Shown piece by piece: positions 10,616 to 22,545 of a stretch of 64,000 nt of DNA (position 1 is its first letter; each line of letters begins with the position of its first letter). The translations under genes were made by a program, and so were the position numbers. The notes beneath the pieces are model-generated. The model saw only the letters and a program-made list of their open reading frames with translations. It was not told the DNA's origin and did no database searches. The stretch is from Blastobasis lacticolella (lineage: Eukaryota; Arthropoda; Insecta; Lepidoptera; Blastobasidae): positions 23,759,857 to 23,823,856 of the forward strand of contig LR990040.1 in NCBI GenBank assembly GCA_905147135.1, given 5' to 3'.

Positions 10616-11839
10616 GCGATGTTTTATGGAATACAATATGATATTACAGTAATAGATAGTTCTGTAGGCTCAGACAATGATATCAAAAACTGCGTCTTAC
10701 TTAGGCGACGGTCCCTAGGCAATAAAAAAGAGGTCTAGGCTAGGCAATACCAAGTCCCCTGCAGCAACGTGATATCAAACTGGGACTTATAAGAGTGAAT
10801 TTATGAATTTTTCTCATAAGGGCAGACAGGGCACTGGTATTAAAAACAAAGCGCAAGTTTCTTAACATTGCCCAAGGGTATGCAACTGTTATGATTTTAT
10901 TAGTTTTTTTATTTATAGAAACGTTGTTATTAGGCATGACGTTATGGATGTATTTCCATGTTGTTGTTAGCTGTTATAAGTTTTTTTAGCATTAGCACAG
11001 GGATGTAAAATCTTTTTAATTCGCGTGCCCAATATTTTCTGACGGAATCTGTGGCGTCCCAGGTTTTTACATTTTTAGCTACCTACATTTATTTCTTTAA
11101 TGAAATAAAGATATGGACATTTTTTAAACATACATTCATTGGATGTGACATAAGTATGTTACTGTTGTTTTGGCGTTATTTCGGAATAAAGCTGGTCACC
11201 CGAAAGCCTATTGCGATTAAAGGTTTCGATAGAAAATGTTTATTTATTTATTATTCCATGTTACAAATTAATAATCGATTTTATGGCACAGCTCAGTTCG
11301 GAACAGCTTTACTCAGCGCATCGTAGCTCGGCTTGGCTCGGCTCGGCTTCCCTATCCCCTCAAGCCATCTCAGCGAAACAGCTCAACTTTCTTTCTCTTA
11401 CAATTTTCTACTGTTTTTGACAAACTACTCGTATATTAACCCAGCTTTCTGAACGGCCATTTTGCGTTAGAAACAAGCAAAGGGCAACCTTTAACATTAT
11501 CTAAGGCCGTTGCGAAATCCTAACGGAGTTGTTTGTAACTTCTTATTGTTATTTGATCAAACTCTTGTAACATTTTATATTCCTTGGACTGCCTCTTGGC
11601 TGCGGTATTCACGATGAAACAGATAACATTATATCTATGTCTAATTTCAGGCCAAGATATAATCTAATCTCTGTGTCTGACAGACCAAACTGGAATGCGT
11701 TGCTCATAGAATAAGGACCATTGTCGTATTCCGCATTTTGGAACGCGGAGCGATGCGTGAGTGCGAAAAAGACTAATTTCGATAGATATTTGTGTGTTAT
11801 AAAAATAAGTACCATGCATGTTGTGTTCTATATCGTGCT
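10616..11839. other. No recognised feature
   Basis: AT-rich, with a short GGCTCG repeat at 11325-11347. The longest open frames here (about 90 aa) show no domain or coding signature. Confidence 0.4.
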
Positions 11840-11998
11840 TTTATGATCCAATCTGGTCAAGTTCCCCTGGTAGCAGGGTCACGGAGGTCAAATGGCAGGC
11901 GCTCCACTGTAATTACCTGATCTGACAGGATCATGGTGAAGGCGGACCCCAGGCTCTCGTGCGCGTGAGCACAATCGGGACATTAACGCGAAGAAAAT
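11840..11998 (+). mobile_element. SINE S2 3' half
   Basis: From ATGATCCAATCTGGTCAAG through GGCGGACCCCAGGC to GACATTAACGCGAAG. The head and linker are missing. Confidence 0.75.
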
Positions 11999-12067
11999 TA
12001 TTTTATTTTTATAATGCTTTTGTGGACACCATTTTGGAGTATATTTCATATAATAATAATATTGTAC

Positions 12068-12312
12068 CACCACGGGGTGCCTATCGGCTCCGGAGACTGT
12101 TCACCCAGTTTGAGGGTCCCTAGCGAATACCTAGGCCAAGCTCGGCAAGCCAATGGTATTAGGAGGCACATCTAACGCAAAGAGCTCGTTTCGGTGTTGA
12201 AGTTCGACTAGCATCTAATTACCAAACGGTCACCCATCCAGTTCCATGGCGCTACGAACGTTGCTTAACCTTGGTTATCGGTCTCGAAAGCACATTGCCA
12301 CAAGACCAGTGC
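12068..12312 (-). mobile_element. 5S-rRNA-derived SINE (family S3)
   Basis: On the minus strand, after a head ending CTTTCGAGACCGATAACC, comes GGTTAAGCAACG and then TGGATGGGTGACCG. These match the A box and C box of the 5S rRNA internal promoter in order and at about the right spacing. The downstream body ends in TCCGGAGCCGATAGGCACC. The fragments at 705-828 and 19155-19245 share parts. It resembles SINE3-type elements. It is not a functional 5S gene, because the 5' and 3' stems are absent. Confidence 0.65.
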
Positions 12313-14147
12313 CACAAATATTTTTTAAACTCAATCCCAATCGAAGGGAAGTCAGAAACTTTAACACAATTAATAACAACAATTAAACAATTGTATTACT
12401 TGAAAACATAGAACTTTGAAGTGAAGAAATGTATAGTATACGCATTAAGTAGTGGCAAAAACATTGAACAAAAGCGAAGTTTTGCTGCGAGTTTAATAAG
12501 ACAATGAATGAGATTAATGGCCAATGAACGTCTGTTAACATCTCCGATCGGGGAGCGGGGCCTTTGGAGTACAATTTTAATAGAAAGAGTAGGGTCGTTA
12601 GAAATTAGCAGCCTCTTAAAATAGAGGGGAAAACATGGATACAGAGAAAAATTCCTGTGTAGGTAGAAAAATATAGATCTAAACCCTACATAAATACATA
12701 ACAATCATAAGGTATCGAATACGAATACGAAAAGTGGCGGCCAAAAAACAGAATATTACGATTTTCAGAGAATTATGGCCTGCTACTAAGAAATACAGAG
12801 AATACTTGAAGAACTAAACTAAAAGTATCACCGAATTCATTTGTAAATAACGTTTCTGTAGTAAAAAGAAAAATCTTTAACTACCCTTTAGGAATTTAGA
12901 TTATCAGGATTTATAGCCAAGACTGCAATTTTTTAAATATATAGATCTGTAACTGTGAAGTACAGATTTTTAACTTAGTGGTAAGTTTTTAATAACAAAA
13001 TTAAATTATGGCGCTTTGGACATTTCGACCTGTACTTTATTTTATTTATTTTATTTGTTTATTAACAGATCACAGCAACATAACATTTATCAAAAAAAGA
13101 CGTTATAAAATAAGCATGTGCCAATTAAGATCTGAAAATTAAAAAAGATCACAGAAAAGGTAATAAAAATAAGTTAATCGAAATATCGAGGTAAAAACAA
13201 TACTAACTGTGGTAACAAACCCGATAATATGTGTAGTGAAAGTGTAGTGAATAACCACGTTGGTCTTAAAACCTATACAAAAAAGTTAACCATGAATTTA
13301 AATATAAAATTACTATCAAGCAGGTATAGCTCGTTCTATGTTCGCGTTCATTTAAAGCGATGCTAGCTCATTTTATATTGGTGGTGGGTAGGTTCCATGT
13401 ACTGCCTTCTATACCTGTTTATTAGTTTAACAAAATATAATGTACATCTAAGATTTAAAAAATCCCAGTGCCTATACTGTATTCATATACGGTGAAAGCT
13501 AATGGGAATAATTAAAAGTTAGTTGGCAGAGAGAGACTGTTTCCAATGACTTTGAATCAGGTTGTTCTTTTCTCGGTTCCTAATTGGAAATTCTTCCCTA
13601 TTTGTTGGAAAATACCAAGGCCATAAGGCCCATTTTAGCATCACCGTTATTGTCGATACTGGAGTTGATTATACACGTACATATAATCTAGACGCGAAAG
13701 GTACAGTCTGCAAGATCCTACTTGAAGAATAAAACACAGTTGGTGGTGGTACACCACCATTTGTTTGCCCAGTGTCTTTGAAAAAGTAAGGCAAAAACGA
13801 CCAAGAAATCGCATCCTATTGCATCATGACAATGCTTCGGCGAACACCGCCAACAAGACAAAGTTATTTCTGGTTTCTGAAAAGGTAGTAAGCTAGCGAC
13901 CCATCCTGCACATATTCTAGACTTGGCACCATAGCTAGTACCTATTTTGTTGGTCTATGCTAAACGAATATCAATCAACAGAAAAAAAAAACTAATGTCA
14001 TAGTAGATTTGCATTCTGGTTTCTCTCTGGTGTATTGCATTGGTTCTCTTGTAATGTGCTGCTTACGTTGTGAAACAAATAAAGTTATATCTAGCCAATC
14101 AGTTGTGATTTACTTATTAATTTCCTACATATTTTACGATTAATATG
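12313..14147. other. No recognised gene in about 1.8 kb
   Basis: AT-rich. The 13030-13065 TTTATT run is simple sequence. At 13745-13760 there is a short palindrome (TGGTGGTG, then CACCACCA). The stretch 13755-13925 reads loosely like a decayed mariner-type transposase end, but I cannot support that. Confidence 0.35.
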
Positions 14148-14335
14148 TTTTCGAGGCTAAAGATCAAGAGTCTCCGTAGTCTGGAAAATGGGCAGCAGCA
14201 TTTTCCATTGTTATATTTAAACACTGCGATCTCCAACCCGCCTGCCAAGCGTGGAGATTATGGCAATAACCTCCCCTTTCGTGGGAGAGGCCTTAAGTCC
14301 TGCAGTGGACTGTTACAAGCTCTGATGATGATGAT
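14148..14335 (+). mobile_element. Non-LTR 3'-end fragment
   Basis: Plus-strand counterpart of 8295-8575, ending in CTCTGATGATGATGATGATG. Confidence 0.6.
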
Positions 14336-14671
14336 GATGTATTTCAAGGCAACCTTAACTCAGAAGATTCGTTGTAGAAATTTGAAAGTAGGACACCAAG
14401 ACAAGCCCCCATGAATTTGACCTTGACTTAGCAATGAACAAACAAACTATTGCATTAATATTATAACGACAACGATTGTAAATATAGTAGTACTCGTAAT
14501 TCATGGTGTATCATTACGGCCTTGCATATAGTACAAGATTAGCATAATGCATGAATTACTATTTACATTGAATTTCGAGGCTGTTTTCAATACAACTGCA
14601 ATGGAATTTTGTATGTGTAATTGGTGATTAAACGAACTTACTTGTACGTTCTATTATAATTATCTACTCGA
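14336..14671. other. No recognised feature
   Basis: AT-rich spacer. Confidence 0.4.
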
Positions 14672-14964
14672 ATGTTAATGTTCCGGTTGTGGCCCTTCCG
14701 CTCGAGGGCCAGGGGTCCGCCTTTACCATGATCTAGCATTTGGCAGATCAGGTAATTACAATTGAGCGACTGCCATATCACCTACTTGACCCTGCTACCA
14801 GGGGAAACAGAAGAGATTCGATCATGGTTTCACATTCAGTAGCCTGATTGTGCAGGTTTCATAACGATGTTTTCTAAGTAAGAGCATCGGTTAGTATTTT
14901 ACATAGCCGCAGTAGGATTTGAACCCTCTCGGATACCGTAACCATTCGGCCACCGACGCTCGCT
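14672..14964 (-). mobile_element. SINE S2, nearly complete but diverged
   Basis: Minus strand with tRNA-like head remnants near 14925-14960, the conserved middle blocks, and the ACATTAACGCC-type end. There are several small deletions in the head. Confidence 0.7.
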
Positions 14965-16207
14965 TGAATGAGATCATTATTGTAGCTCTAAATTTATCAT
15001 TCTATGCTATGATAGGTTGGTCCAGTTACAACAGAAGTGCCCGCACATAAAATTTGACTATGATATTGTTATGCGCCATCGTAGACTGCATTGCTCTTAA
15101 CATCAGGTGACCTCATCGTCGCTTTTCATCAGGTGAGTTGATGTCAAATGCAAGCTTATTGATAGTAGAAAAAAAAACAAGTGCCTGACATTTTTTTTAT
15201 ATTGTATCCAGCTCAACACAGCAATCTGTCATGGACATTGAGCTGCTTCCTTGTCTGACAACTGTCCAGATCTGTCGCATTTTCAGTGAGGAAAATCCGA
15301 TTGAGCTCTCTCACTATTTCTTCTGAAATCGCATTACGGTCGGACTAATTACTAAAAATAAACAAAAATATTCGATGCACAAGGTACAGGTCACATAGGC
15401 TCGGCAGGAAGTCAAATTGCCCCGCGGCCATTTAAGAAAAACAAGACAACCTTATGAATGACCTCTTCATGGGCCAAATTACATGAGCTACCATACAAGT
15501 CAAACACGCCACAACACACGCAAATTGTAGGAAGTAATTCTGCTCATTACTTGGCGATGTTTTTAAAGAATTCTCGCAAATTACGTTTAAGGTAAATACG
15601 GTTATTTTGAAGTAAATTTCTGTAGAATCCTTTGAGGATAATGAAAGAATATGGATTGGGAAAGTTGTATAGTTTCCGGGTATAATATTTTCGTTTTATT
15701 ATCTTGGTGTACTTCGATTTGTGGTTGCATTGTTTTGCTGTGTAAGTAATTGAGGAACATTATCATGTACGCTTCCTTTTCCTCAGAAAATAAGCTATTG
15801 GATATAATTTTAATTACATTGTAGCTTTTGTAAAATTCTCTACATTTAACTGAATTTAGAAGATTAAAAGCTAAGGTTTTTACCTTCTAAATTCAGTTCT
15901 TTTCGTTCAAATTCAATAAGAAGTTCTGATTCTTTCGAGAAGTGTATTTCTGCACGGCACTTAACTTTCAGCACTCACTTTCGTGGTCGCGGCAGGTGGC
16001 GGAAAAGTTGAACATATATTTTGTACTGTCGCCGGATGGATCTTCACAACGATATAACTAACATTCTTCTAACTTTTAAACTTTAGGAGAGTGAAGCTCC
16101 AAAAGTACACATCTTTCGTGACACAATTTTTCTGGAATGCTTGGGACGACGAGGAAAACGTTCATTGAATTCACGTCAAAATCATAACGAAACATTCTGG
16201 CGACGAA
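14965..16207. other. No gene; short hairpin 15850-15896
   Basis: CTGAATTTAGAAG at 15850-15862 pairs with CTTCTAAATTCAG at 15884-15896 around a 21-base loop. The rest is unrecognised. Confidence 0.4.
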
Positions 16208-16365
16208 CCATGATCCAATCTGGTCAGGTTCCCCTGGTAGCAGGGTCATGGAGGTCAGATGGCTGTCGCTCCACTGTGATTACCTGATCTACCAAATTCT
16301 GGATCATGGTGAACCCCAGGCCCACGTGCGCGAGAGTGCAACCGGAACATTTACGAGAGATGGAG
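16208..16365 (+). mobile_element. SINE S2 3' half
   Basis: Begins ACCATGATCCAATCTGG and runs to CAACCGGAACATTTACGAG. Confidence 0.7.
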
Positions 16366-16984
16366 AGAAACACACTAGTAACCATCTAAATCCCATTTAT
16401 CAGACCCCAAAACAAAATTCAAGGCACCAACGAACCAGTCGAACCACTTGTCTTGTTTACCAGCTGAGTGAAAAAAAAAATACAAAAAAAAAGAAAACAA
16501 ACACAACAGTTACATAAGCCTCAATATCTAGCGCAGTGAACTTGACACCAGCCCACATCCGAGGCATACCCGTTCTGTGCCAACGTACGTACGGACAAAC
16601 TGGTTGATTTACTTATAATATTCATGATAACGAAGCTCGCGCGTGCTTGCCGAGGATGGATGAAGCGAAAGCTCTATGGATGCGGTACGAAGTTTTGGTA
16701 TTTTGTGTTGTATGTTTATGTTGTTAATTGGGTTGATAAGAGTATTTCACAGATTGAGTGTCAGTAAGTGGCATATTATATTTCGTCGATTCTTGTTATT
16801 ACTTATATCTAAGAATGAAGCGTACTCCTATAACATCGGTCGACCTTTGCTTGCGAAGCTCGTTTGATCTCACATTTTAATTTATTCTGAAGTTGAAATA
16901 GGCAGGTGATCAAAAAAAGAATTTAATAATTCAACAAATAAATTTTTTTTTCCTTTATAAGCTTTTATTGAGGGGTTTAGTACT
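16366..16984. other. No recognised feature
   Basis: Includes an A-rich run at 16471-16500. No gene seen. Confidence 0.4.
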
Positions 16985-16997
16985 TCGACCATTCGAA

Positions 16998-17066
16998 AAA
17001 GGCGGACCCCGGGCGTGTTGCGCGGGAGCGCAACCGGTATTTAACGCCAAGATGATGATGATGATG
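16998..17066 (+). mobile_element. SINE S2 tail
   Basis: AAGGCGGACCCCGGGC through AACGCCAAGATGATGATGATG. Confidence 0.7.
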
Positions 17067-17547
17067 AAGACCATTCGAAAGAGCAAAAGATTCAAAGATT
17101 CAAAATATTTATTTGTAAGAGATAGGTATTACAGATGTTTTCATTATCTTCAATAGTTTCTCCCTGCTTTACACTGTTGGTGTGATCTTTTTGCGTAGAG
17201 TATTACGGAAGTCCCCATCATTATTAGATCTTGAATATCATCTAGGGGTTTAGTTAAACTCATCAAAACCAGTATAAGGAGCCTAAACACGATGGGGTTT
17301 TCTTATTGCGTTCATTAGTTGCTGTGACGACCATCCTACTCATACCAGACTAGCATGTCTTATTGCTACTTATCTTCTCGGATACACGCTAAGTCACATC
17401 GCCTATCTATGTCACAAAGTAGTCTTTCAACTAGTCTTTGTCTCGATTGCCACCTCCAAAAGGCTCTTCGTATCTCCCATAGTAATTGAATACAATCGTA
17501 CTTGGCGTCGTTGCGCGCAGCCATTGTGGTATTTCGGCGGCTTTCGG
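17067..17547. other. Upstream region of gene A
   Basis: Mostly without recognised repeats, so it is the likely home of gene A promoter-proximal control sequence. I cannot name individual sites. Confidence 0.35.
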
Positions 17548-17555
17548 TATAAAAG
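17548..17555 (+). promoter_or_regulatory. TATA box of gene A
   Basis: TATAAAAG lies 83 bp before the start codon at 17631. Expected transcription start is near 17578-17582. Gene D has the same TATAAAAG in a similar setting. Confidence 0.75.
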
Positions 17556-17630
17556 GCGGCCGCCATAACCTGAATAGTTAGACAAGAGCAAGCTTGCACC
17601 GTGAACAGACAAACAGACAAAACAACCAAC

Positions 17631-19772
17631 ATGCTGAGATACGTAAGTCGAGCTTTTGGATTTTGGGGTGTTCCTAAGTAACAATTTTGGGAATAAAAAC
17701 TTTTTTTACAAAATATTGATTGGATATATTTTTCATAAGTAGTCGCTTTCCGTCAGGTGGACAGTCCATCCGTGTGCCTCCCTAGATAAAAGGTTCTCTA
17801 CCTATATTAAATCTTGGCGTTAATGTCCCAGTTGTACTCTCGCGCACTAGGTGCTATCCAGGATATGGCTGATCAGATAATTACAGTGGAGCGACTGTCA
17901 TCTAACCTCCGTGACCCTGTTACCAGGGGAACCTGACTAGATTGCATAACTCACTGTAAGACCTATATGGAGTATGCAATATAATTATGCGTTCCAGATA
18001 AATTCACATATTGCGGATAGTTATTCTAGAATCCAGATACATTATAGGAAAGGTTCTCGAACGGCCACCACGAACCGGTAAACGCAGCTGACGACCCTAC
18101 AAGAGCTGGATGGACACAGAGTCGATCATTCATCCGTCCATCCGATCGTCCATCCATCCATCGATGTTATCTCACCATCATCTTGGGATCGTACGCTCCG
18201 ATTGCCGGCACGCGATCGTCATTCAAGAACCTTTCCCTGAGCCAGAACCTGAGTGGTTCAGTTGGTTAACATGCCGGTCGCCACGCAGAGGTCCCGGGTT
18301 CGATTCCCGGCCGAGCAGAAATTGAAATGATGTATTTTAATTTCTGTTTCGGGTCTGAGTAAAGTATATATTAAGAAACAAACTAGTAGTTTATTAGTTA
18401 TTTAACACCCATAACACAAGCTTTGATTACTTTAAAGCTAGATGGCGCTGTGTGAATTTGTCCAAGAATATTTATTTTATTTATTTCCTTCCCTGAAACT
18501 GCTATAATTAATTCAACTCTTGAAAATGGAAGTGAGAACCCCACAAAACTTGCCCCTTCAGAAATCCCGAAGATCTTGAACATTGCAGATATTATTTAAG
18601 AATTCGCGTGTCTGTAACTCAACGCTACACGTGTTTCCAAAGAAAACAATCAAACGAGCTTCGTTTGAACTCAATTTTCCATAAGAAAATTAAACATTTT
18701 CCTTTCCAATTACAGTCTCAAGGCTTTATTAGGCAATGTAGAACATTATTGAGTAATATTTCCCTGTACAAATTGACACAGTGACCAGCAAATTACGTTT
18801 CTTGTTCGCCAAAATGTTTCGTAGTCTAATTTGGGATCCTATTACGCGGCTATCTTTAAAGTAGCTTTTAAATTCGCTGAGTTTGGCTAAATAATTGCCG
18901 AAGGGAGTAATCAAGGGTCTTTCTGCTGATTAGAAGCAGCTTTTAGGGTTGTTAAGGCGTTTTATGTGTTTATTTAATGCATTCAATATAATTAGACAGT
19001 ATTGATCCGTTCAACTGTTATTGTAACGACAACGAAAATTGGTTATTAGGATGTTTATGATTTTTTTACACAATCAGTATAAAGTAGTTTATCAGTTATC
19101 TAACACCCATAACACAAGCTTCGCTTACTTTGGGGCTTTTCTTTTAATATAGAGTCTAGGAGGCATCTAACGAGTGGCGAGCTCGTTGCGGTGCTGAAGC
19201 TCAACTATCCTCAAAGTATGAAACGGTCACCCATCCCGAGCATTGCCTGCATTGTTCACTACTTTGCTTATTAATAATTGCTAATTATTTGTTTCCAGGT
19301 CGCCTTCACCGCTCTCCTGGCCCTCGCCGCTGCCGCCCCAGGCGTGCTCCTCCACTCCGCACCAGTGGTGGCCACAGTCCACGCTGCCCCAGTGGTCCAC
19401 ACGGTCCCTCTAGTGGGATCAAAGACCACCGTCACCAAGACCAGCCAGGTGGTGAACCATGGCACCCCAGTGGTTCACGCGGTTCATGCTGCACCTGTGG
19501 TTCACTCGGCTCCGTTGCTCCATTCTGCCCCGGTTGTGTCGGTTCATTCCGCTCCGCTAGTGCACGCCGCGCCCGTCGTTTTGAAGAGCGCGCCAGTGGT
19601 TCACACGATCCACTCAGCTCCGTTGGTTCATGCGGTCCATGCGGCCCCCGTGGTTCATGCTGCCCCAGTCGTGGTCAAGACCGTTCCCCATGCTGTTGCG
19701 CATAGCAGCTCAACCGTCGTCCACTCCGCTCCAGTCCTTAAGACTGTTCCAGTCCTTGCGTTCCATCATTGA
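17631..19772 (+). CDS. Gene A: secreted cuticular protein, VHAAP-repeat type (161 aa, two exons)
   Basis: Coding exons are 17631-17642 (MLRY) and 19299-19772. The intron (17643-19298) has GTAAGT and TTTCCAG boundaries and is phase 0. The ATG follows a TATA box. The predicted signal peptide (residues 1-17) runs through [10 protein letters not shown] with Pro at 18. The mature protein is almost only V, H, A, P, S, T, L and K, arranged as [13 protein letters not shown] units, and has no Asp, Glu, Cys or Trp. Near residues 128-147 it has [18 protein letters not shown], which resembles the retinin-like segment of alanine-rich low-complexity cuticular proteins (CPLCA type). It is presumably exported by epidermal cells into cuticle as a structural protein. 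AATAAA follows at 19816. The gene model is strong; the exact cuticular family is inference. Confidence 0.88.
17812..17945 (-). mobile_element. SINE S2 3' half
   Basis: CTTGGCGTTAATGTCCCAG start, then GATCAGATAATTACAGTGGA and ACCTGACTAGATTG. Confidence 0.7.
18236..18485 (+). mobile_element. SINE S1 (tRNA-Gly-like head)
   Basis: The head has TGGTTCAGTTGG and GGTTCGATTCCCGGCC. The body carries AAATTGAAATGATG, then CTAGATGGCGCTGTGTGAAT, and ends in TATTTATTTTATTTATT. Most S1 copies retain a GTCTGCCACGC anticodon-loop-like segment, as in tRNA-Gly(GCC); here it reads GTCGCCACGC. Confidence 0.8.
19082..19252. mobile_element. S1 tail joined to S3 (5S-like) fragment
   Basis: 19082-19135 is an S1 tail (+). 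19155-19245 is an S3 fragment (-) with GAAACGGTCACCCATCC. It sits right before the gene A exon 2 acceptor. Confidence 0.55.
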
Positions 19773-19815
19773 TTCCCCAACGGATGTTCAATATTCCTTC
19801 ATAATGAAGGCTTAC

Positions 19816-19821
19816 AATAAA
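19816..19821 (+). terminator. Poly(A) signal of gene A
   Basis: AATAAA 44 bp after the stop codon, followed by a T-rich stretch. The 3' UTR is short, as is common for small cuticle genes. Confidence 0.7.
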
Positions 19822-19829
19822 TTAAGTAC

Positions 19830-20230
19830 CTGAAAATTTTCCTCGTTTTATTTTTTCACTAATTGGATAAAAGATCAGTCTACGGAAATTAGATATTTAC
19901 TTATAATGATTTGTTATATTTTCTAATGTTCCGCAAGATAGTATTGGTAAAATTTTAATTGAAGTTAATTAAAAGATATCAATTGACTATAATTATCACT
20001 TAAAATAATTACTTACTGAAGGCGCGTACCAATTTACTTAACTAACCTGATCTACTTATTAGGCAACATAAATGACATCAAAATTACTTTTAAACGGCAA
20101 ATTTTTTCACCTTTAAAGAATCGAGGCCAGTCCTATTTCTGAGATATGTATTTGCGGACTCTTAATAGCTGTCATGATACTCATGATACTGCCACTTATT
20201 TGATTGTGTTCAGAGAAATATCATAATCAA
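19830..20230. other. No recognised feature
   Basis: AT-rich 3' flank of gene A. Confidence 0.4.
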
Positions 20231-20234
20231 TATA

Positions 20235-20418
20235 TAGTATAAAACAAAGTCGGTTTCCGCCGTATGTCCCTATGTATCAGACCTTTAAACTATGCAACTG
20301 ATTCTTATGCGCTTTTCAACAATAGCTAGAGTGACACAAATGAGGGTTTATTAACAAGAAAAAAGGGTAGGTAGGGGTATAGTAGGTGTACACAAACGAA
20401 GTCTCACCGGGTCCACTA
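20235..20418 (+). repeat. Family K repeat
   Basis: TATAGTATAAAACAAAGTCG start, then AAAAGGGTAGGTAGGGGTA, with ACTAGT at the end. Confidence 0.65.
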
Positions 20419-20857
20419 GTTTTAGATAAATGAAATTACAATTAGAGACCTTACTTTAAAAAATACTAATAAACATATTTCTTTACTAGGAACGATCATA
20501 TTTGTGTATAATAATGGAAAAAATTGCCTAATTAGGTGTTAGGAAAAAATACCTAATTCATAAAAAAAGTAAAGGAAAAATAGTGGAACTTATTGATACT
20601 ACTTATATTACTACAAGTTCGTTTGACTCTTTCTTGAATAAAAACCAGTGGTATCATAGCAACCCATTTTCGGAAGATGTACAACATCACTCTCAAGAAC
20701 TAATTTGAATTCAAAAGGTACTGCTATTTGAAGAATTAGACTAAGTGTGTCCATAAAATGCTATGGTTTAATTACTGTCGCTAAGGCTGTCGGTCTGCTC
20801 CAACCAGGTAAGTGAATGGTTTTTTATTTATTTATAGGGTCGGTCTGTATTCTAGCA

Positions 20858-21280
20858 CAGGGTTTCTCAAACTTGTGGCTCGGCGTACCCCTGTCAAAGT
20901 TGCCAGATGACAGCAAACCCCTTTGATGGGTAGGCTTATTTCATGTCGTAAATTATGTCCATGTTAGAAGTAATTTTGGACGATTTTATGCTTAATCTGA
21001 CTGAGCATCAAGGTGATTTCTGTATTTCGTTTTTATTTATTTTGCTGTATATTGTACACATGAAAGTACGAATAGCGAGAAATAGTATGTTTATCATGCA
21101 TAACCAGGTGTGAAAACCCACTCTGACTTAAGTATGTTGTAGCGAAGGGTAAAATGAAATTTCACCACTTTTCGCCAACACGTAGGTATCGCGCACGCGC
21201 CTCCCAGACAAACAGTCAGCATTACATAAATCTTATGGCAAATCCCTAGGGGTCCGCGTACCCCACGTTGAGAAACTCTG
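20858..21280. mobile_element. hAT-type MITE, 423 bp, with 8-bp target duplication
   Basis: Ends are CAGGGTTTCTCAAACTTG and CACGTTGAGAAACTCTG, imperfect terminal inverted repeats of the hAT pattern. The exact 8-bp duplication TTCTAGCA lies at 20850-20857 and 21281-21288. No transposase frame, so it is non-autonomous. Confidence 0.85.
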
Positions 21281-21339
21281 TTCTAGCATAATACCAGTGC
21301 CCATATTTGACTTGGCCAAGGCGCTCGTCTGCAATAAGA

Positions 21340-21607
21340 TGTCATCTATCTTAGAATTTCAAAGACAGACATTTAGAATTTTAAATGTGTTAGAGTCTCA
21401 GCGTTTAAACTTTTAAAGAGACTTATTTAGGCTGGGATTTGGAGTTGAGTGAATCATACGAAGTTATAAATTTACTTGTGGTATAGAGGTAAAACTGATG
21501 TTGAATTGAATACAAAATGTATTTGGTATATGAGATCGAATAAAAGTTCTGCAATCATCATATAATTTCATTTTGCAGAACTTTCGTGTTTATATCTAAA
21601 GCCAGAG
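21340..21607. other. No gene; 12-bp inverted pair at 21543-21584
   Basis: AAAGTTCTGCAA at 21543 and TTGCAGAACTTT at 21573 face each other. Otherwise unrecognised. Confidence 0.4.
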
Positions 21608-21706
21608 ATCCAAGGTGACCTAATGGTTAAGAGGTCCGACTCGTACCCTGAGGTACCAGGTTCGAATCCCAGTGCCGCCATGTATCAATAACTGTTTTCT
21701 GAGTCT
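21608..21706 (+). mobile_element. SINE S2 head
   Basis: tRNA-like head (CCTAATGGTTAAGAGGTC, then GGTTCGAATCCCAG) and the start of the linker, TTTTCTGAG. Confidence 0.7.
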
Positions 21707-22545
21707 GTAGAACATTAAAATCAACTTTATTTAAACAACAACACAACAACAAAAACTAAACAATACTGAACACATAAATAAATAAAATTAAAGGACTAGT
21801 GGACTAAGGACTTTCTGAATTTCGCATGAAATCGGGGTTTGATCAGAAGCCTAGGCTTTTGAACAGGAACCGGACGAAGACAAAATGATGAACCGAGGTA
21901 TTAATGCCAAGATTTCCTCCGTTTGAACCTTAATGTCAAGCTTTCGAGAAAAAAAGAAAATATCCAAAAAAATATAGAAACTTTGGAAAGCGTTTTTAGT
22001 ATCTAAGCATACACTTTTTTCGAAATCAACCGTTAATTTCAATTTTCTACGTGCACTTAAAAAAAAAAAGCAAATGTTTATTTGAGAAAATTGGCATTAT
22101 GTATTGTGATGTAAACAATAACAAAGTAAATGAGATACTCAGTCTTTCGAGACAAAGAAAGAAAAACCACCTCAATTACTCTAAAATGGCTGTACATTCT
22201 TTTCGGATTCCCTGAAAAGGGATATTAATGTTGATTATTTGTAAGAGCAGGAGACATTTTTTCGGCGAGATTTTGCTGGGTCAGGTCGCAGAGATGTTTG
22301 ATATTTATTGGCACATAAAGAAGCAGCCCTTGATAACTTACTGGAGGCTATTTTCAAAAATTTATCGACATTTATTTCATTACTTTAAGTTGTAAGTTTG
22401 TTGCTGAAAGGCTTTCTCGTCTGAATACATTATGGAATGAAGATTTTAGTGGATTGCTTTTTTCTTCTCCGGTGTGGACTCTGAGAGATAATTTAGGGTG
22501 TAAAAATGTAAGAAATTTTTTGTAAGGTTTAGTTACTTAAGTCTA
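21707..22545. other. No recognised feature
   Basis: AT-rich. Open frames are short. Confidence 0.4.

Larger units (their letters stand above)
17643..19298 (+). other. Intron of gene A, filled with repeats
   Basis: The phase-0 intron splits the signal peptide after codon 4. It holds an S2 fragment (17812-17945), a (CATC)n run (18129-18163), a full S1 copy, and S1/S3 debris up to 40 bp from the acceptor. Confidence 0.8.

Noticed and set aside
12068..12312. A 5S rRNA gene
   Set aside because: Only the internal promoter region is 5S-like; the stems and ends are missing and a foreign body follows.
13745..13930. Mariner transposase remnant
   Set aside because: Only a loose resemblance in a short frame-broken stretch. 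I could not identify any motif.
19271..19705. Alternative and antisense frames over gene A exon 2
   Set aside because: Shadows of a repetitive GC-rich coding exon. Only the spliced + frame has a signal peptide, splice sites, promoter and poly(A) signal.
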